This document shows, piece by piece, positions 1 to 12,085 of a DNA stretch of 64,000 nt (position 1 is the stretch's first letter; the number at the start of each line of letters is the position of its first letter). Position numbers and translations under genes: made by a program. The stretch is from Trichosporon coremiiforme. Lineage: Eukaryota; Basidiomycota; Tremellomycetes; Trichosporonales; Trichosporonaceae. The DNA lies in assembly GCA_039545355.1 (NCBI GenBank), contig BCJJ01000006.1, positions 496,001 to 560,000 on the forward strand. The letters are read 5' to 3'. Below the pieces are notes generated by a model, which searched no databases, was not told where the DNA came from, and worked only from the letters and a program-made list of their open reading frames with translations.

Positions 1-606
1 GCGGTCCCGATCAAGGGTGCAGTCACGATCACGATCATACTCACGATCAAGATCACGATCAAGCTCACGGTCACGATTACGGTCACGATTACGTTCGCGA
101 TCACGGTCCCGGTCACGATCGCGGTCACGGCTGGAACGACCAGGCGAGCGAGATCTATTTTGAGGGCGGGGCGCTTGGTGCTCGGGTGGGCGATACTGGG
201 ACCGCGGAGCCAGGAAGGCGGACCCCATCGTAGCCAAGTGGCGCTTCTTGGCGAGTGCCGCGTCGGCATTCCACTTCGCCTTACGCTTGTGCAAAGTGCT
301 GTAGAGCTGGCTCGCCTTGCGGTTGATCAGCTGGCACGAGTCGTCGCGCAGCGCACGGGACGGAGATGCAAAAGTAGTGAAGGCCATTGCGTCGATCTTC
401 TCCAGCTGGCGCTCGACCTCTGCATCGGGGATAGGGGACAGTCTGGGGACTTTGGGCTCGGAAAGCCTTGGGGAGGGAAGGCTGAGGTTGACCTTCTGCT
501 CTCACTCCTGCTCGGTCGCGGAACAAGCTGTATCGGGTGGTGTGGGGAGGGAAGGCGCCGAGCGCACGGGTAGCTCGGGCGAGCCGTGCACTTTCATACT
601 TGCCAT
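1..606 (-). CDS. Arg-Asp dipeptide repeat protein, 3' end cut by window edge
   Basis: Partial two-exon model (606..506, 442..1; 63-nt intron) starting at MASMKVHGSPELPVRSAPS. The second exon reads a charged helical stretch (VERQLEKIDAMAFTTFASPS, then LYSTLHKRKAKW), an SRSPGRSSRD linker and then a tract of about 40 residues of Arg-Asp/Arg-Glu alternation that runs off the window. RD/RS tracts are typical of nuclear RNA-processing and spliceosome-associated proteins, so a nuclear RNA-related role is inferred, but the family is not recognised. At DNA level the tract is a degenerate CGTGAC/CGTGAT hexamer array at about 1-140. The exon 1 junction is inferred: without the intron an in-frame TGA interrupts the frame. 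Confidence 0.55.
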
Positions 607-1217
607 GCCTGCGCGCCACACTTCGACGTTCGAGTTCGAGCTCACAGACGATCTGCGTGGCTGTCGGGAGTGGGAGGCAGTTCGGCGTCGCGCCTAGACG
701 CAGCGCCAGGACGGGGGTCCTTGGGGGTGGCGGTCATGGATACTGACGTCAGCTACCATGGGGGCTAGAAGGAACTCACAGAAGGCCCCTTGTTGCACTT
801 GGAGACGAACAGGCGCTGCGGAGTGTTGGCCAGAGCGACGAGGAGATGGATGCGGAGGGAGAAATGCATCTATGGTGAGATGCGAAGTGAACAATGGAGA
901 GGAGAGGTGTTGTCGTGGGAACCTCGAACACGGCCGTAGTGCTGGCCAGCGGGGCGCAGGTGATGGAGTGTGCGGGGGCGCAACCTGGAACGCTGCGCCG
1001 TCCACCACCTGGTGGTGTTGCAGATCCTGCGTGCATCTCCAAGTGATACGCACAAAAAGCTTCGGTAATGCAAGATCTGCAAAACAGGGGTCAGGACGAT
1101 GCCAAGGGGTCAGTGACATAGATGAGGGTGCAGCCAGGTTGTCTCCTATTGTCCTATGTACATTGGTTGTCACGATATACTAACACTTGCGAGGAATACA
1201 GCCTGGTACAGTACTTA
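607..1217. other. Intergenic stretch
   Basis: No convincing reading frame on either strand. The long open frames here lack introns, domain patterns and codon bias. It lies upstream of both the RD-repeat gene (minus) and the secreted pseudogene (plus). Confidence 0.5.
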
Positions 1218-2204
1218 ATGATTCTACTCAAGCCCCAGGTTTTTCAGCCACGCTGGCTGCACGTCTTACTACTTCCTCTGCTGCTGCTTGTCCCTCTCGC
1301 CGGCGTCTAGCTGAACGTCGACGGTCACTCGCGTCAGCCTGTCGGAGTTCCCGACGTCATCTTCCGCTCCGGTGGTATCTATGCTGAGGTCCATGACACT
1401 ACTTCCCTGACCAAGTTCATCAACCAGATCCTCGGCAAGGGTATCACCAACGGCGACTGTGACAACAACGGCGGCAACTCCGGTGGTCCCATTGAGGAGG
1501 GTGTCATGACCCACGGTATCTGCTCCAACAACGTCAAGGCTATCCACACCTACACTCACCAGCGCAAGGTAGTATTCATACATTAAATGCAGAAAAACTA
1601 AGAATTCACATTATTGATCACTTTTTTCGGGAGAAGGTTGACATTGACCTGACGCTCCTCACCATCCAGAACAGGGTCAACCTCAACGTCGTTCTGGAGA
1701 ACAAGGCTACGGGCGAGAAGAAGGAGGGCAACGTCAACAGCTCCAAGCGGACCATCTCCGTTTCTGCCGACAAGAACCAGGAGATCACCGTCTACCGTCT
1801 CTCCCTCGAACGCCTCCAACGACGAGTGCGAGTACACCGTCAGCCTCCGCACCACCGCCGAAAACACCCCCGAGCCTACCTCCTCTTCGTCTTCTTCGAC
1901 TCAGCCTGAGCCTACGTCGTCGTCGAAGGAGCCTGGTCCCGCCTCCTCTTCCCAGTCGTCTGTTGGCCCCAAGCCCACTTCGTCGTCGTCTGGCCCTGAG
2001 CCCACCTCTTCTTCCTCTTCCACCGGCCCCGAGCCTACCTCGTCGGTCTCGTCGTGCCCCGCTCCCCCCGAGCCCTCCACCCAGACCGTGACCTCGACCG
2101 TCGTTACGACCGTCACCGTCCCCGCCCCCTCGGCCAGCGCCTCGGTCTGCATCTGAAAGTGCGACATCTCCGGCGCCAAGCCTGTGCCCAAGTTCGAGCT
2201 CTAA
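1218..2204 (+). pseudogene. Decayed secreted Ser/Pro-rich (mannoprotein-like) gene
   Basis: One continuous frame gives a signal peptide (hydrophobic core LLLPLLLLVPLAG), then TAG at 1308-1310, then a plausible mature domain (LNVDGHSRQPVGVPDVIFRS, later TNGDCDNNGGNSGGP). A probable 68-nt intron at 1569-1636 leads to a beta-strand-like segment. Near 1810 the frame slips by one or two bases; the new frame continues as NASNDECEYTVSLRTTAE, then a long Ser/Thr/Pro tail with PEPTSSS repeats and TVTSTVVTTVTVPAP. That tail meets TGA at 2154-2156 before the final TAA at 2202-2204. The tail resembles cell-wall or GPI-type mannoproteins of basidiomycete yeasts. Two nonsense codons plus a frameshift make a pseudogene the simplest reading. 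The family of the N-terminal domain is not recognised. Confidence 0.7.
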
Positions 2205-2447
2205 GCTGAACCGTTCAAAATCCGCATTGCGGAAGGACTTTGTACCTTTTGTTGAACAGCATATCTAGATTAATGCATGCTGACATGCTTTCGACACTCA
2301 TTGGACATTGAGACGCACCGCACTGACGATGACTAACCGTCACGGGGTGTGATGGTCACGCTCAGCGGTGACGCTGACGGTGGCCACGCCCTCAACAGCA
2401 TTCTTATAACAACTCGCACGGCGACTAGCAACGCAACAACATTCATC

Positions 2448-3625
2448 ATGCTCTGGATCCGCATACTCATCGCACTATCACTAGTCCTCGGCGTACTGTA
2501 TCCAACGTGGGCACGCAAGCTCTCGCTCTGGGACGGGCTCGAGGACCCGCGCATTGTGTTTCCGTGAGTAGCCCCCCAGTCCATTTTCGCAACCTCCACC
2601 AAATCTAACACTAGGATGACGTTCCGCCACCCGCCTCGGGGCGGGGTATTCTATACCGTACCACTGCGCATGCGCGCGCGACACCACGAGACCTTTGACG
2701 TGCACGTCGACACGGGCTCAGGCAAGCTGTGGCTGTACAGCGCCCACTGCGCAAGTCCCTCTTGTAAAGGAATGAAGGGGTATCCGCCCGGCGGGCCCAC
2801 ATTCAGTATAGGCGAGAAAAAGACGACACATTTCGCCGACGGTACACGGATAGCTGGGACATGGGCTACAGACTACGTCGAAGCCGCAGGCAGGAGGATG
2901 GAGTTCTGTGAGTATGCATGAGCCAGGAAGGATGATGAGTCACTATGCTGACAGAAGTGCTCGCGGACCGGGGCTCCGCAACCCTCCCGCCGGGTGTTAC
3001 CGGAGGGCTCGGACTCGGATTTCCGAAGCATGGCAAGGCGCACCGCGTGCTCTGGGCATATAGCCAGAGGCGCGTCTGCGCACTCTGCTTCGGAACCCAA
3101 GGGCTGGAGGCCATGCTGGCTCTGCCTCCGGTCGCGAACGATGGCTCGCATCTGACTATCGGGTGAGTATCTATTCGGAAGCTCGCTGACATCAGAGGCG
3201 TGACGAAGTGTCCCTCGCATGCTCCTGTCTGGACCCCAGTGTCGAGTGACTCCCCCTGGGAGGTCCGGCTGAGTGCGATCGAACATGACGGAAGGGTGCT
3301 CATGCTGAACCGCCGGGTGCTCCTCGACTCGGGAACCGTGGCCAGCGTCGCTCCACCTCCGGACGTCGCGGCCTTCTTCTCGTTCTTCTACAACAATGTC
3401 GCTGAAGCGACTGCTGGGGAATGGACCCTCGTCTTCGCGGGCGGAGCCAGGGTGCACCTCCCAGAGCTGTTCAGCTTCCGACGTCATGGCCAGCACGAGC
3501 GTAGCCTGCATGCGTCCCCGTCGGGATTCAACTCTACCTGGATCTTCGGCCTCGATGTGCTCACCCACCTGCACACCGTTTTCGACGCCGACAAGCGAAT
3601 GATTGGTATGGCGTCGAGGCTCTGA
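2448..3625 (+). CDS. Aspartyl protease (pepsin family A1)
   Basis: Four exons (2448..2563, 2615..2907, 2958..3162, 3196..3625) give 347 aa. The start MLWIRILIALSLVLGVLYP forms a signal peptide or anchor, followed by a short basic pro-like stretch. The first catalytic motif is VDTGSGKLW (about residue 85). The second is LLDSGTVAS (about residue 250). Near the C terminus, IFGLDVLTHLHTVFD matches the A1 pattern ending in hydrophobic-hydrophobic-FD, with GMASRL at the end. Both catalytic aspartates are present, so a secreted or vacuolar acid endopeptidase is likely. The prodomain is much shorter than usual for A1 zymogens. The acceptor of intron 2 is ambiguous: using the CAG at 2952-2954 creates a stop, so AAG at 2955-2957 is preferred. 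That junction is the weakest part of the model. Confidence 0.82.
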
Positions 3626-4041
3626 CCCCGTTCCGATAGCCGTAGATATCCTAGACTGAGACCGGTAGATTCGGTTGTAGCATTCCATAGCTTCTGTATC
3701 TGTACATTCCGTAGTGCATGTGTCCGTCACATCCCGAGCTAGCTGTATGCATGAGTCGTCGTGGAATGCACCAGACCTGAGACTAGTGATGGCCGGCGAC
3801 CCCCTGGTTGAGGGGCCGCAACGTGCCACCGGCAGTGACACCCTGTTGATGCGAACACCTCAAGCGAGCTGTGTTGCTCCAGACTGCTCACAGCACACCC
3901 ACGCTCTGCCTACACAATCAATCTGCTCTCAGACCCACGCCAAGGCCAGGACTCAACCGGCGCTTGACGCTCGGACGGGCTCGGACTCTGAGGCGGTGTA
4001 CCGCGGTAGAAGAGGATGAGCTCGGGTTCCGCGTCAAGACC
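3626..4041. other. Intergenic stretch
   Basis: No gene seen. It contains the protease 3' flank and the promoter region of the PNPOx-like gene. Confidence 0.5.
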
Positions 4042-4052
4042 CTATATATACC
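4042..4052 (+). promoter_or_regulatory. TATA-like element of PNPOx-like gene
   Basis: The sequence CTATATATACC lies about 80 nt before the ATG at 4127, a normal TATA-to-start distance for this window. Confidence 0.5.
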
Positions 4053-4126
4053 AAGGGGGGAGTGGTCTGGGGTTCGGAGATGCACCTTCACTTACTCTGA
4101 CCACGTTACGCTCGACGACTGACGAA

Positions 4127-4735
4127 ATGGGACTCCTCCGGCGCTCCAAGACCCCGACTCCGCCTGCGCCTCCTCCTCCCGCCAGGGGCGAGGGCGACTG
4201 GCGCACCCTCGTCGAGGAGGCGGTCAAGACCTCTCCGACGGCCAAAGAACTCTCCCTGGCGACTGTGACGCCGAACGGCCCCCGCAACCGCACTGTGACC
4301 TTCCAGGGATGTAAGTGACGCACATTACCCAATCATCATTCAGTAGTGCTGACCCCAGTCTCGCCCAGCGGCCTGGTCCAGATCGCGACGGACCCGTCGT
4401 CGGCCAAGGTCGACCAGCTGAAGCACAATGGGCACGTCGAGATTGCGTGGTTCATTCCGAGCGGAGCGTGCCAGTTCCGTATCCGAGGCGTGGTGACTGT
4501 GGTCGACGACGACCTTGCCCAGAACAAAATCCACCACCTCGCTCCCAATGCGCCGGAGCTTGAGCACGCGTACTGGGACGCTACGAAGAAGTCTATTCTC
4601 GACGCCATGCCGCCGCGCCAGCGCCATCCCCTCGTCATGCTCGCACTCGAGCCCGAGCACGTCCAGCACCTCGACCTCATCAAGTTTGCGTACACTGAGT
4701 GGACGGAGCACGAGGACGAGCGCTGCCACCTGTAG
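4127..4735 (+). CDS. Pyridoxamine 5'-phosphate oxidase-like FMN-binding protein
   Basis: Two exons (4127..4310, 4359..4735) give 186 aa. After a Pro-rich N terminus, the split-barrel fold is suggested by LSLATVTPNGPRNRTVTFQG, then LVQIATDPSSAKVDQLKHN and HVEIAWFIPSGACQFRIRG. The C-terminal WDATKKSILDAMPPR and LDLIKFAYTEW resemble the Alr4036-type PNPOx-like domain of fungi and cyanobacteria. It probably binds FMN in the cytosol. The dedicated PNPOx C-terminal substrate domain is not evident, so true vitamin B6 synthesis is not implied. The intron is 48 nt and ends GCTGACCCCAG. The frame is continuous across the junction (GF|SPSG). Confidence 0.78.
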
Positions 4736-4841
4736 TTCTGCAGAAGAAGATGAATTCATACATGGTTGTACATACATAAACAATTGCGATTAGTCTCTTT
4801 CGTGCGATGCCAATGCTGTTGAATGCAGATTATAGTGTTCG

Positions 4842-6273
4842 TTAAGCAGCGCTAGTGTCCTTGGAGTGCTTGACGAGACGCCACAGATGCGGCGCGACGT
4901 AGAGGAGACCCGAGATAAGCATGGTGCTTCCAGCGAAGATGCCGGCGTACGTGAAGCGCGACTCGCCAGCGGCTGATACAAGGTAACCGCTGATGACCGG
5001 CCCGAGAAGGACAGGGATTGCTATGCTCGTCCACATCATGCCGATTCTGCTCCCCAACTCTTCGGGCGGAGAGATGTGAGCCGTCGCGCTGGCAGCGAGA
5101 GTGAACCAGGCGCCGGAGAAGATGCCGAAAAGGACGAGGCCGAAGCACGTCCCGACCGGACCCGTGTTCGGAGTCCAGAGGGCGTAGTACGTGATCGAGG
5201 TCGAGAAGGCGAGCGATCCGAAGGTCTTGCCGACGCCGAAGCGATCCGCGAACATGCCATACGCGATGCGGCCGACGAAGGAGCCGGCCTGGAGGATGGC
5301 AACAGAGTACGCAATCAGGTTGGGCGAGAGCTTGTTCCCCGTCGCGAGCGTGGGGGCGTTGAAGTATCCCGTCAGCAGGCCAAAGCCGTACGTCGAGCAC
5401 GACAGGACGAGGAACACGAAACGCAGGTCGCGCCAGGGGCGGAGGAGCGTGCGCCAGGGCGGCGGCGTCTTGGGCGGCAGCCGCGCCTTCATCCACACGC
5501 ACCCGGGAGCCATTAGGACGAGGTTGCAGCCGGCAATGATCAGCATCGTGTTCCGGAACGAGAGCCGGTCGAGCATGACCTTCATGCAGATCGGGTAGAT
5601 GACGCCGCCGAGCCCGCTGCCGCCGACGATGATGCCGACTGCCGTGGAGCGGCGCTTCAGGAACCAGTGGCCTGCGACCGCCGTCGAAGGGGCGTAGACC
5701 AGTCCGCCAGCGATGCCGAAACAGAGATGCGATAGGAGCAGCTGGTAGTACTCCCTGCTGAAGGAGAGGGCGACGATGGCGCCGAACGCGACGAGCGTTC
5801 CCGAGACAGATTGGATGCGCGCGCCGTGCACGTCGAAGAAGCGGCCGGTCAGCACCGCCGGCGAGAAGACCATGAGTGGCTGTATGGAGCCGATCCACGC
5901 TACCTGCGCCTTCGAGTAGCCCGGAAGGAAGTGCGTCGAGTAATAAGGCAGGAGCTGGCCCGCACTCGTGACTGATGTCAGGAACGGAACGGGGTAGTCA
6001 CTCACTCAGACCGAAAACACAGAACAGGTGCAGGAAACATCCCGCGATGCAGAGCCACGCATCCTTTCCTCCGTCTGGGGGCGGGCCCATGTCGAGCGGT
6101 ACAATCGCGGGCTCGCACGCCGCCGCGTCCAGCGAGTTGCGGTCGATCGCTACGTTTCCCAGGATGACGGGCTCGCGGGATTCGTGAGAATGGCGCCGGC
6201 TCTCGATCTGTTCGATTTCTTTGAACTCCTTCTCAGAGGGCGTCAATGCCATGGTCATGTCTGACTCGGACAT
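4842..6273 (-). CDS. MFS transporter, monocarboxylate-transporter-like
   Basis: Two exons (6273..6006, 5971..4842; 34-nt intron) give 465 aa. The N terminus is a charged cytosolic tail, then PPPDGGKDAWLCIAGCFLH, the DGG-W start of TM1 typical of fungal MCT-type (SLC16-like) carriers. About twelve hydrophobic segments follow. Loop 2-3 carries FDVHGAR, and VYAPSTAVAGHWFLKRRSTA is the usual TM4-5 motif with the RR pair. FADRFGVGKTF marks the second half. A proton-coupled monocarboxylate or similar organic-anion transporter of the plasma membrane or an organelle is likely. The substrate cannot be read from sequence. The C terminus is short (KHSKDTSAA). Confidence 0.85.
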
Positions 6274-6323
6274 GTTGCTGTTGTTCTTCTGTGGGTCATT
6301 TATGGCAGGATGGTGGAGCTGAT

Positions 6324-6333
6324 GTTCTTATAG
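6324..6333 (-). promoter_or_regulatory. TATA-like element of MFS gene
   Basis: On the minus strand CTATAAGAAC lies about 50-60 nt upstream of the MFS start at 6273. Confidence 0.4.
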
Positions 6334-7719
6334 ACGGATGATGACAAAGAGAGATGTGGATCGAGTTGCGGAACCGAGTCGGGTCACATATCTCGGTTAT
6401 CTGTATCCGACCGGGGGTGAGTCATCTGCGGCGTTTAATCCCCCCTCGAATAGAGTATTCCTCCGGGAACAGATCGCTCAGCACACTGACATCTAATCGC
6501 CCGAAGAATTCATGCCTTGCCCAGCTGATACTGGCTGATGCATGTGGAGGTCTGTGGAGGTCTAGATATGATTGTGGAGGTCTTTCCGATCGTGGGCCCG
6601 ACGCGGATATTCTTAGCCTTGTACGGATTTCGGCCTCCACCTGTCGGCGATCGCCGTGCGCCGTCGCGGACTTACGTAAGGCGTGTGTGGTTGGCTCGCC
6701 GCATATTCGGAGTCGCGGGCAATGCATCGAGCTCTATGCGTTTGTTGACGGTGTCCTCACTACCTTAATCCTCTCGTCTGGAGCAACTTGCCTAAAGCTG
6801 ACAAAGTCGTGTATAAAAAGGGTGTGTTCAGCCGTGGCTCCGCGGCCGCCCCGGATCAAGTGACCCGGAATCGCGACGCACTGACCTCGAGCGGCGCTTC
6901 GCTGGGTGACATGATGCCCGCCCTTTCGGGCCAATGCAGCAGAAGTCTGGCAGTGCCGCCAGCGGGCAGATCGCGACCAGTCAAGTCAGGCTTAGATGGC
7001 CGACAGGCCGCGCCTCAGCCCTGCACCGCCGTTGCCTGGTGGTGCCCGAGTGGCTGCAGACCGATAGCTCCGAGGACAGGCCGGGTACCTCGCCAGCCGC
7101 AAACAACCAAGGTGTGTCAACAACGCATCCTGGTTCGCCAGTCGCCGTGGGCGGCTGTTCTGCGATCGTCCTGCCCACGGAGCCCCCGAGCCTCGCGAGC
7201 CTTGCGAGTTTCGGTATCCTGGTTCCGTCCGGTGGTCTGTCGAGATGGCATGCATAGCACAGCGCTGCTGTACAGAGAGTCCGGCAAAGACGAGTGGTGG
7301 GTTCAGCTGCACTGACCGCCTGAAGAGCAAGGAGCCAAACTTTGTCACGAGCGCGGCTGGTGATCATCGGGAAGGCGGAGGCGGCGGTCTCGCACTGGTG
7401 CTCCGCGTTCCACTGCGTCTGAGCCCTGTCCCGCGAACTCGTCAGCTGCTCGTCAGCTGGGACAATCTATGTCAGGTCCGCCTCCACGCGATGCCGGCCG
7501 TTTTAGTACTAGCATTCCTGCTACTCCAATTGGCGCAAAAAGTCGAGAAAGTAGAGAAATGCCGATCTCAGCACGAACGACGTCCTGGGGCGCGCCGATC
7601 ACACAGTCCACGCTTTCTGGCCCGCTTGACGCTTCTACGCCTTTTTCCGAGCTTTCCAAGCGCAATCTGCCCGGGAGACGCTCGTTTTCTCTGCGAACTG
7701 AGAAGCGTAGAAACCGGCC
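6334..7719. other. Gene-poor stretch
   Basis: No protein gene is supported. Open frames up to about 175 codons lack splice logic and recognisable domains. The only structure noticed is a short repeat near 6543 and a TATAAAAAGG sequence near 6813 that could drive an unannotated transcript. Confidence 0.4.
6543..6583 (+). repeat. Three short direct repeats (TGTGGAGGTCT)
   Basis: The 10-nt core GTGGAGGTCT occurs three times, twice in tandem and once after a 10-nt gap. It is a possible factor-binding cluster or a decayed minisatellite. Confidence 0.6.
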
Positions 7720-7727
7720 AAAAACGA

Positions 7728-7812
7728 GGTCTGCCTGGGAATCGAACCCAGCCTGCCAGAAATGAACGTGCGGGATCAAAATCTGGAGTACTAGCCGATA
7801 TACTAGCAGACC
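7728..7812 (-). tRNA. tRNA-Gln (anticodon UUG), intron-containing
   Basis: The minus strand folds as a complete cloverleaf. The 7-bp acceptor stem is GGTCTGC with GCAGACC. The D-stem is GTAT/GTAC, the anticodon stem CCAGA/TCTGG, and the T arm CTGGG-TTCGATT-CCCAG. The B box is GGTTCGATTCC. The anticodon loop reads TT-TTG-A, followed by a 14-nt insert at the canonical position after base 37, then position 38 (T). The loop matches fungal tRNA-Gln(UUG). The variable loop has 4 nt. A TTTTT run about 3 nt past the 3' end on the minus strand (plus 7720-7724) is a Pol III terminator. Confidence 0.9.
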
Positions 7813-8848
7813 CGCATCTGTGAGATGGTGGCGCCGATTCCCGCACCTAGCCTGTGAGTCAGCGCTCAACAGAAGGATAGATGCATGAATATCGTGAAGA
7901 AGTGGATGAAGGAGAGGGTGCGTGCATGCGTGACGCGTTGTTGTGTAGACGGTGCGAGGTGGAGACGGCGTGTCAGAATTTGAGGGCGCAGGACTTACGC
8001 ATGCTCAGCCAGGGAGGCCGTGGGGGCGAGACGTGCGACGAGTGCTGATCGTGAAGAGCGTCGAGCAGCGCAGACAGAGTGCCGATGAGATAGTGAGACA
8101 ACGAGGGAGTCGGATGGGAGAGAATGGATGGGGGGAGAGAGTCATCAGAGTGGCGAAAGTGGTGGTGGTGGGTGGATGGGGTGGACACTGCCAGTGAGGG
8201 TTCGAATTCGCGCAAGAGAGTGGAAACGGAGTCGGTCGGTGGCTGCTAAGTGACCAGGTAGAGTGTGGAGGATGCAATTGCCGAGGATGAGAGGCTGCCT
8301 AGATGCTGGGTAACAATGTTTGGGCGAGAGTACGTAGATTGATGGAAGGTCGAGTGAATGGGACGGAAGCGAAGGAAGTTGATGAAAGCGCGGGTCGTCT
8401 TGGAGGCAAGTAATCTGAGCGGCCAAGCCGCCTTGGATGTAGAGAAGACAACGAGAGTGGGGAAGGGTCAGAGAGGTGGTCGATGTGGCTCGATGGTGGG
8501 TGGATGAGGGATGGTCAGATGGTGAATGATGGAGCACCGGCAGAATGATGGTCCCATGGAGAGGCGAGTGGGAGCCAGATGCAAAGCAAGGGGGAGCGAG
8601 GGGTGTCAGAAACGTGGAAGTGTCAGCGAACTGCGTCAGTGTGTGTTGGAAGAAGGCGAGGGGCACCGTTCGCTCCGTGGCTGTTGTGCATCGTGCATTC
8701 GCTGAGGAAGGCTGACAACAACTCGTCATGTTCATTCCTCCTTCGCCCCATTCTGCTCTGTACCTCTGGCGTTGCCCCAGGGGAGCGCCCGCGCCAAAGT
8801 CATTGATTCATTGTCTGCTACTGTCACTCAGATACGTGCGCTACACCG
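7813..8848. other. Intergenic stretch with purine-biased strand
   Basis: No gene is supported. The plus strand from about 7900 to 8600 is G/A-rich (GTGGTGG and GGATGG-type words), giving a long Ser/Thr/Pro/His-rich open frame on the minus strand that looks like composition rather than coding. Confidence 0.4.
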
Positions 8849-10894
<2,046 letters not shown>

Positions 10895-12085
10895 TTACTG
10901 CTGCGAACCCACCGGCACCTCCTTCAGGGCCTGCGCAAAGTCCTTCTTCAGGTCATCAATGTTCTCAATGCCCACACTCAGCCTCACAAAGTTGGGCGAG
11001 ATGCCCGCCGTCTTCATCTGCTCCTCGTTCATGCTCCCATTCCACATCGCGGCCGTGTGGACAGCGAGCGTCTCGACGCCGCCGAGTGAGACGGCCTGGC
11101 TCGCGAGTCTCAGCGCCGCAACGAAGCGCGACGTCGGATCGTAGCCGCCCTTCAGCGCTAAAGCAACCACAGGACCACCACCTTTCATTTGCTTCTTGGC
11201 GATGTCGTGCTGCGGATGGCTGGCAAGCATGGGGTAATAGACCGCCTCGACCTGCGGCTGCTCCTCGAGCCAGGCTGCCAGCGCCAGCGCGTTCTCGTTG
11301 ATCCGCCCCATGCGCAGAGGCAATGTGCGCATCCCGCGCAGCAGGAGCCACGCGTCCATCGGACTCAGCGTCGAGCCAAGAGTGAGCGAGGTGTCCCACA
11401 TCTGCTCGGCTAACGCCCTAGTCGTGCAGATTGCACCGGCCGTGATGTCGCTGTGTCCGCCGAGCGACTTGGTCGCACTGTGGAGCACGACGTCGACGCC
11501 GAGGTCGGCTGGGCGCGTGTTGAGAGGGCCGGCAAAAGTGTTGTCCGCAAGTACGAGGATGCCATGCTTCTTCGCGATGGCGACGACGCCGGCGAGGTCG
11601 GTCAGCACGAGGGTCGGGTTCGCCGGCGTCTCGACGTAGATGATCTTGGTCTCGGGCGTGATAGCGGCTTCCAGAGCAGCCAAGTCACTCTGTTCAATGA
11701 CGCTCGTCTTGACGCCGTACCGTGGCAGCAGCTCATCGAACAGCTTCGCAGTCGCCATGTAGTGCCTGCTCTGGGCAATCGCGTGGTCGCCCGCTTTCAG
11801 CAGCGCGATGACTGCAGTACTGATCGCACCCATGCCAGATGCAGTCAGCATCGCGACCTCGGTGCCCTCGAGACCGGCGAGCACGGCGGCGGCCTGCTCG
11901 TGCGTCGGGTTGCCGTAGCGCGTGTAGAACCCTGCGTGACGCGGCTCACTCGCCATTTCCGCGAATTCGGCGGCGTCGGCGGCGCGGAAAGTCGAGCTGT
12001 AGTAGATCGCGGGCGCGACGGGATCCGCGCGCATGGGCACGGCAGCGTGCCCGTGCACTGCCTGCGTATCGGGGTGCCAGTCCAT
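10895..12085 (-). CDS. Cys/Met metabolism PLP enzyme (cystathionine gamma-lyase/synthase family), intronless
   Basis: A single exon of 396 aa, about the family's normal length. The PLP motifs are intact: YTRYGNPTHEQ near residue 55, the LTASGMGAI loop, the aspartate in ILVLADNTFAGPL and the Schiff-base lysine in LHSATKSLGGHSDITAG. The C terminus has the family signature SVGIENIDDLKKDFAQAL. At the active-site loop RHYMAT, the Cys that marks methionine gamma-lyases is Ala, so a cystathionine lyase, synthase or homoserine sulfhydrylase role is more likely. Exact specificity is not readable. Absence of introns contrasts with nearly all neighbours, and the sequence looks bacterial in style, so transfer is possible but unproven. 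Confidence 0.85.
   Translation of the reverse strand: MDWHPDTQAVHGHAAVPMRADPVAPAIYYSSTFRAADAAEFAEMASEPRHAGFYTRYGNPTHEQAAAVLAGLEGTEVAMLTASGMGAISTAVIALLKAGDHAIAQSRHYMATAKLFDELLPRYGVKTSVIEQSDLAALEAAITPETKIIYVETPANPTLVLTDLAGVVAIAKKHGILVLADNTFAGPLNTRPADLGVDVVLHSATKSLGGHSDITAGAICTTRALAEQMWDTSLTLGSTLSPMDAWLLLRGMRTLPLRMGRINENALALAAWLEEQPQVEAVYYPMLASHPQHDIAKKQMKGGGPVVALALKGGYDPTSRFVAALRLASQAVSLGGVETLAVHTAAMWNGSMNEEQMKTAGISPNFVRLSVGIENIDDLKKDFAQALKEVPVGSQQ

Noticed and set aside
694..1173. Minus-strand 159-codon open frame
   Set aside because: No family pattern and biased composition; lies in a likely promoter region.
2154..2156. TGA in the Ser-rich tail as programmed readthrough
   Set aside because: A second stop and a frame slip in the same gene make decay more likely.
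6788..7315. Plus-strand 175-codon open frame after TATAAAAAGG
   Set aside because: No domain, no consistent codon bias; a noncoding transcript remains possible but unsupported.
8195..8215. GGTTCGAATTC, tRNA B-box-like word
   Set aside because: Mismatch to the B-box consensus, no A box or acceptor stem around it.
8145..8735. Minus-strand open frame of 196 codons, Ser/Thr/Pro/His-rich
   Set aside because: Composition mirrors the G/A-rich complementary strand; no domain, no splice signals, no start context.
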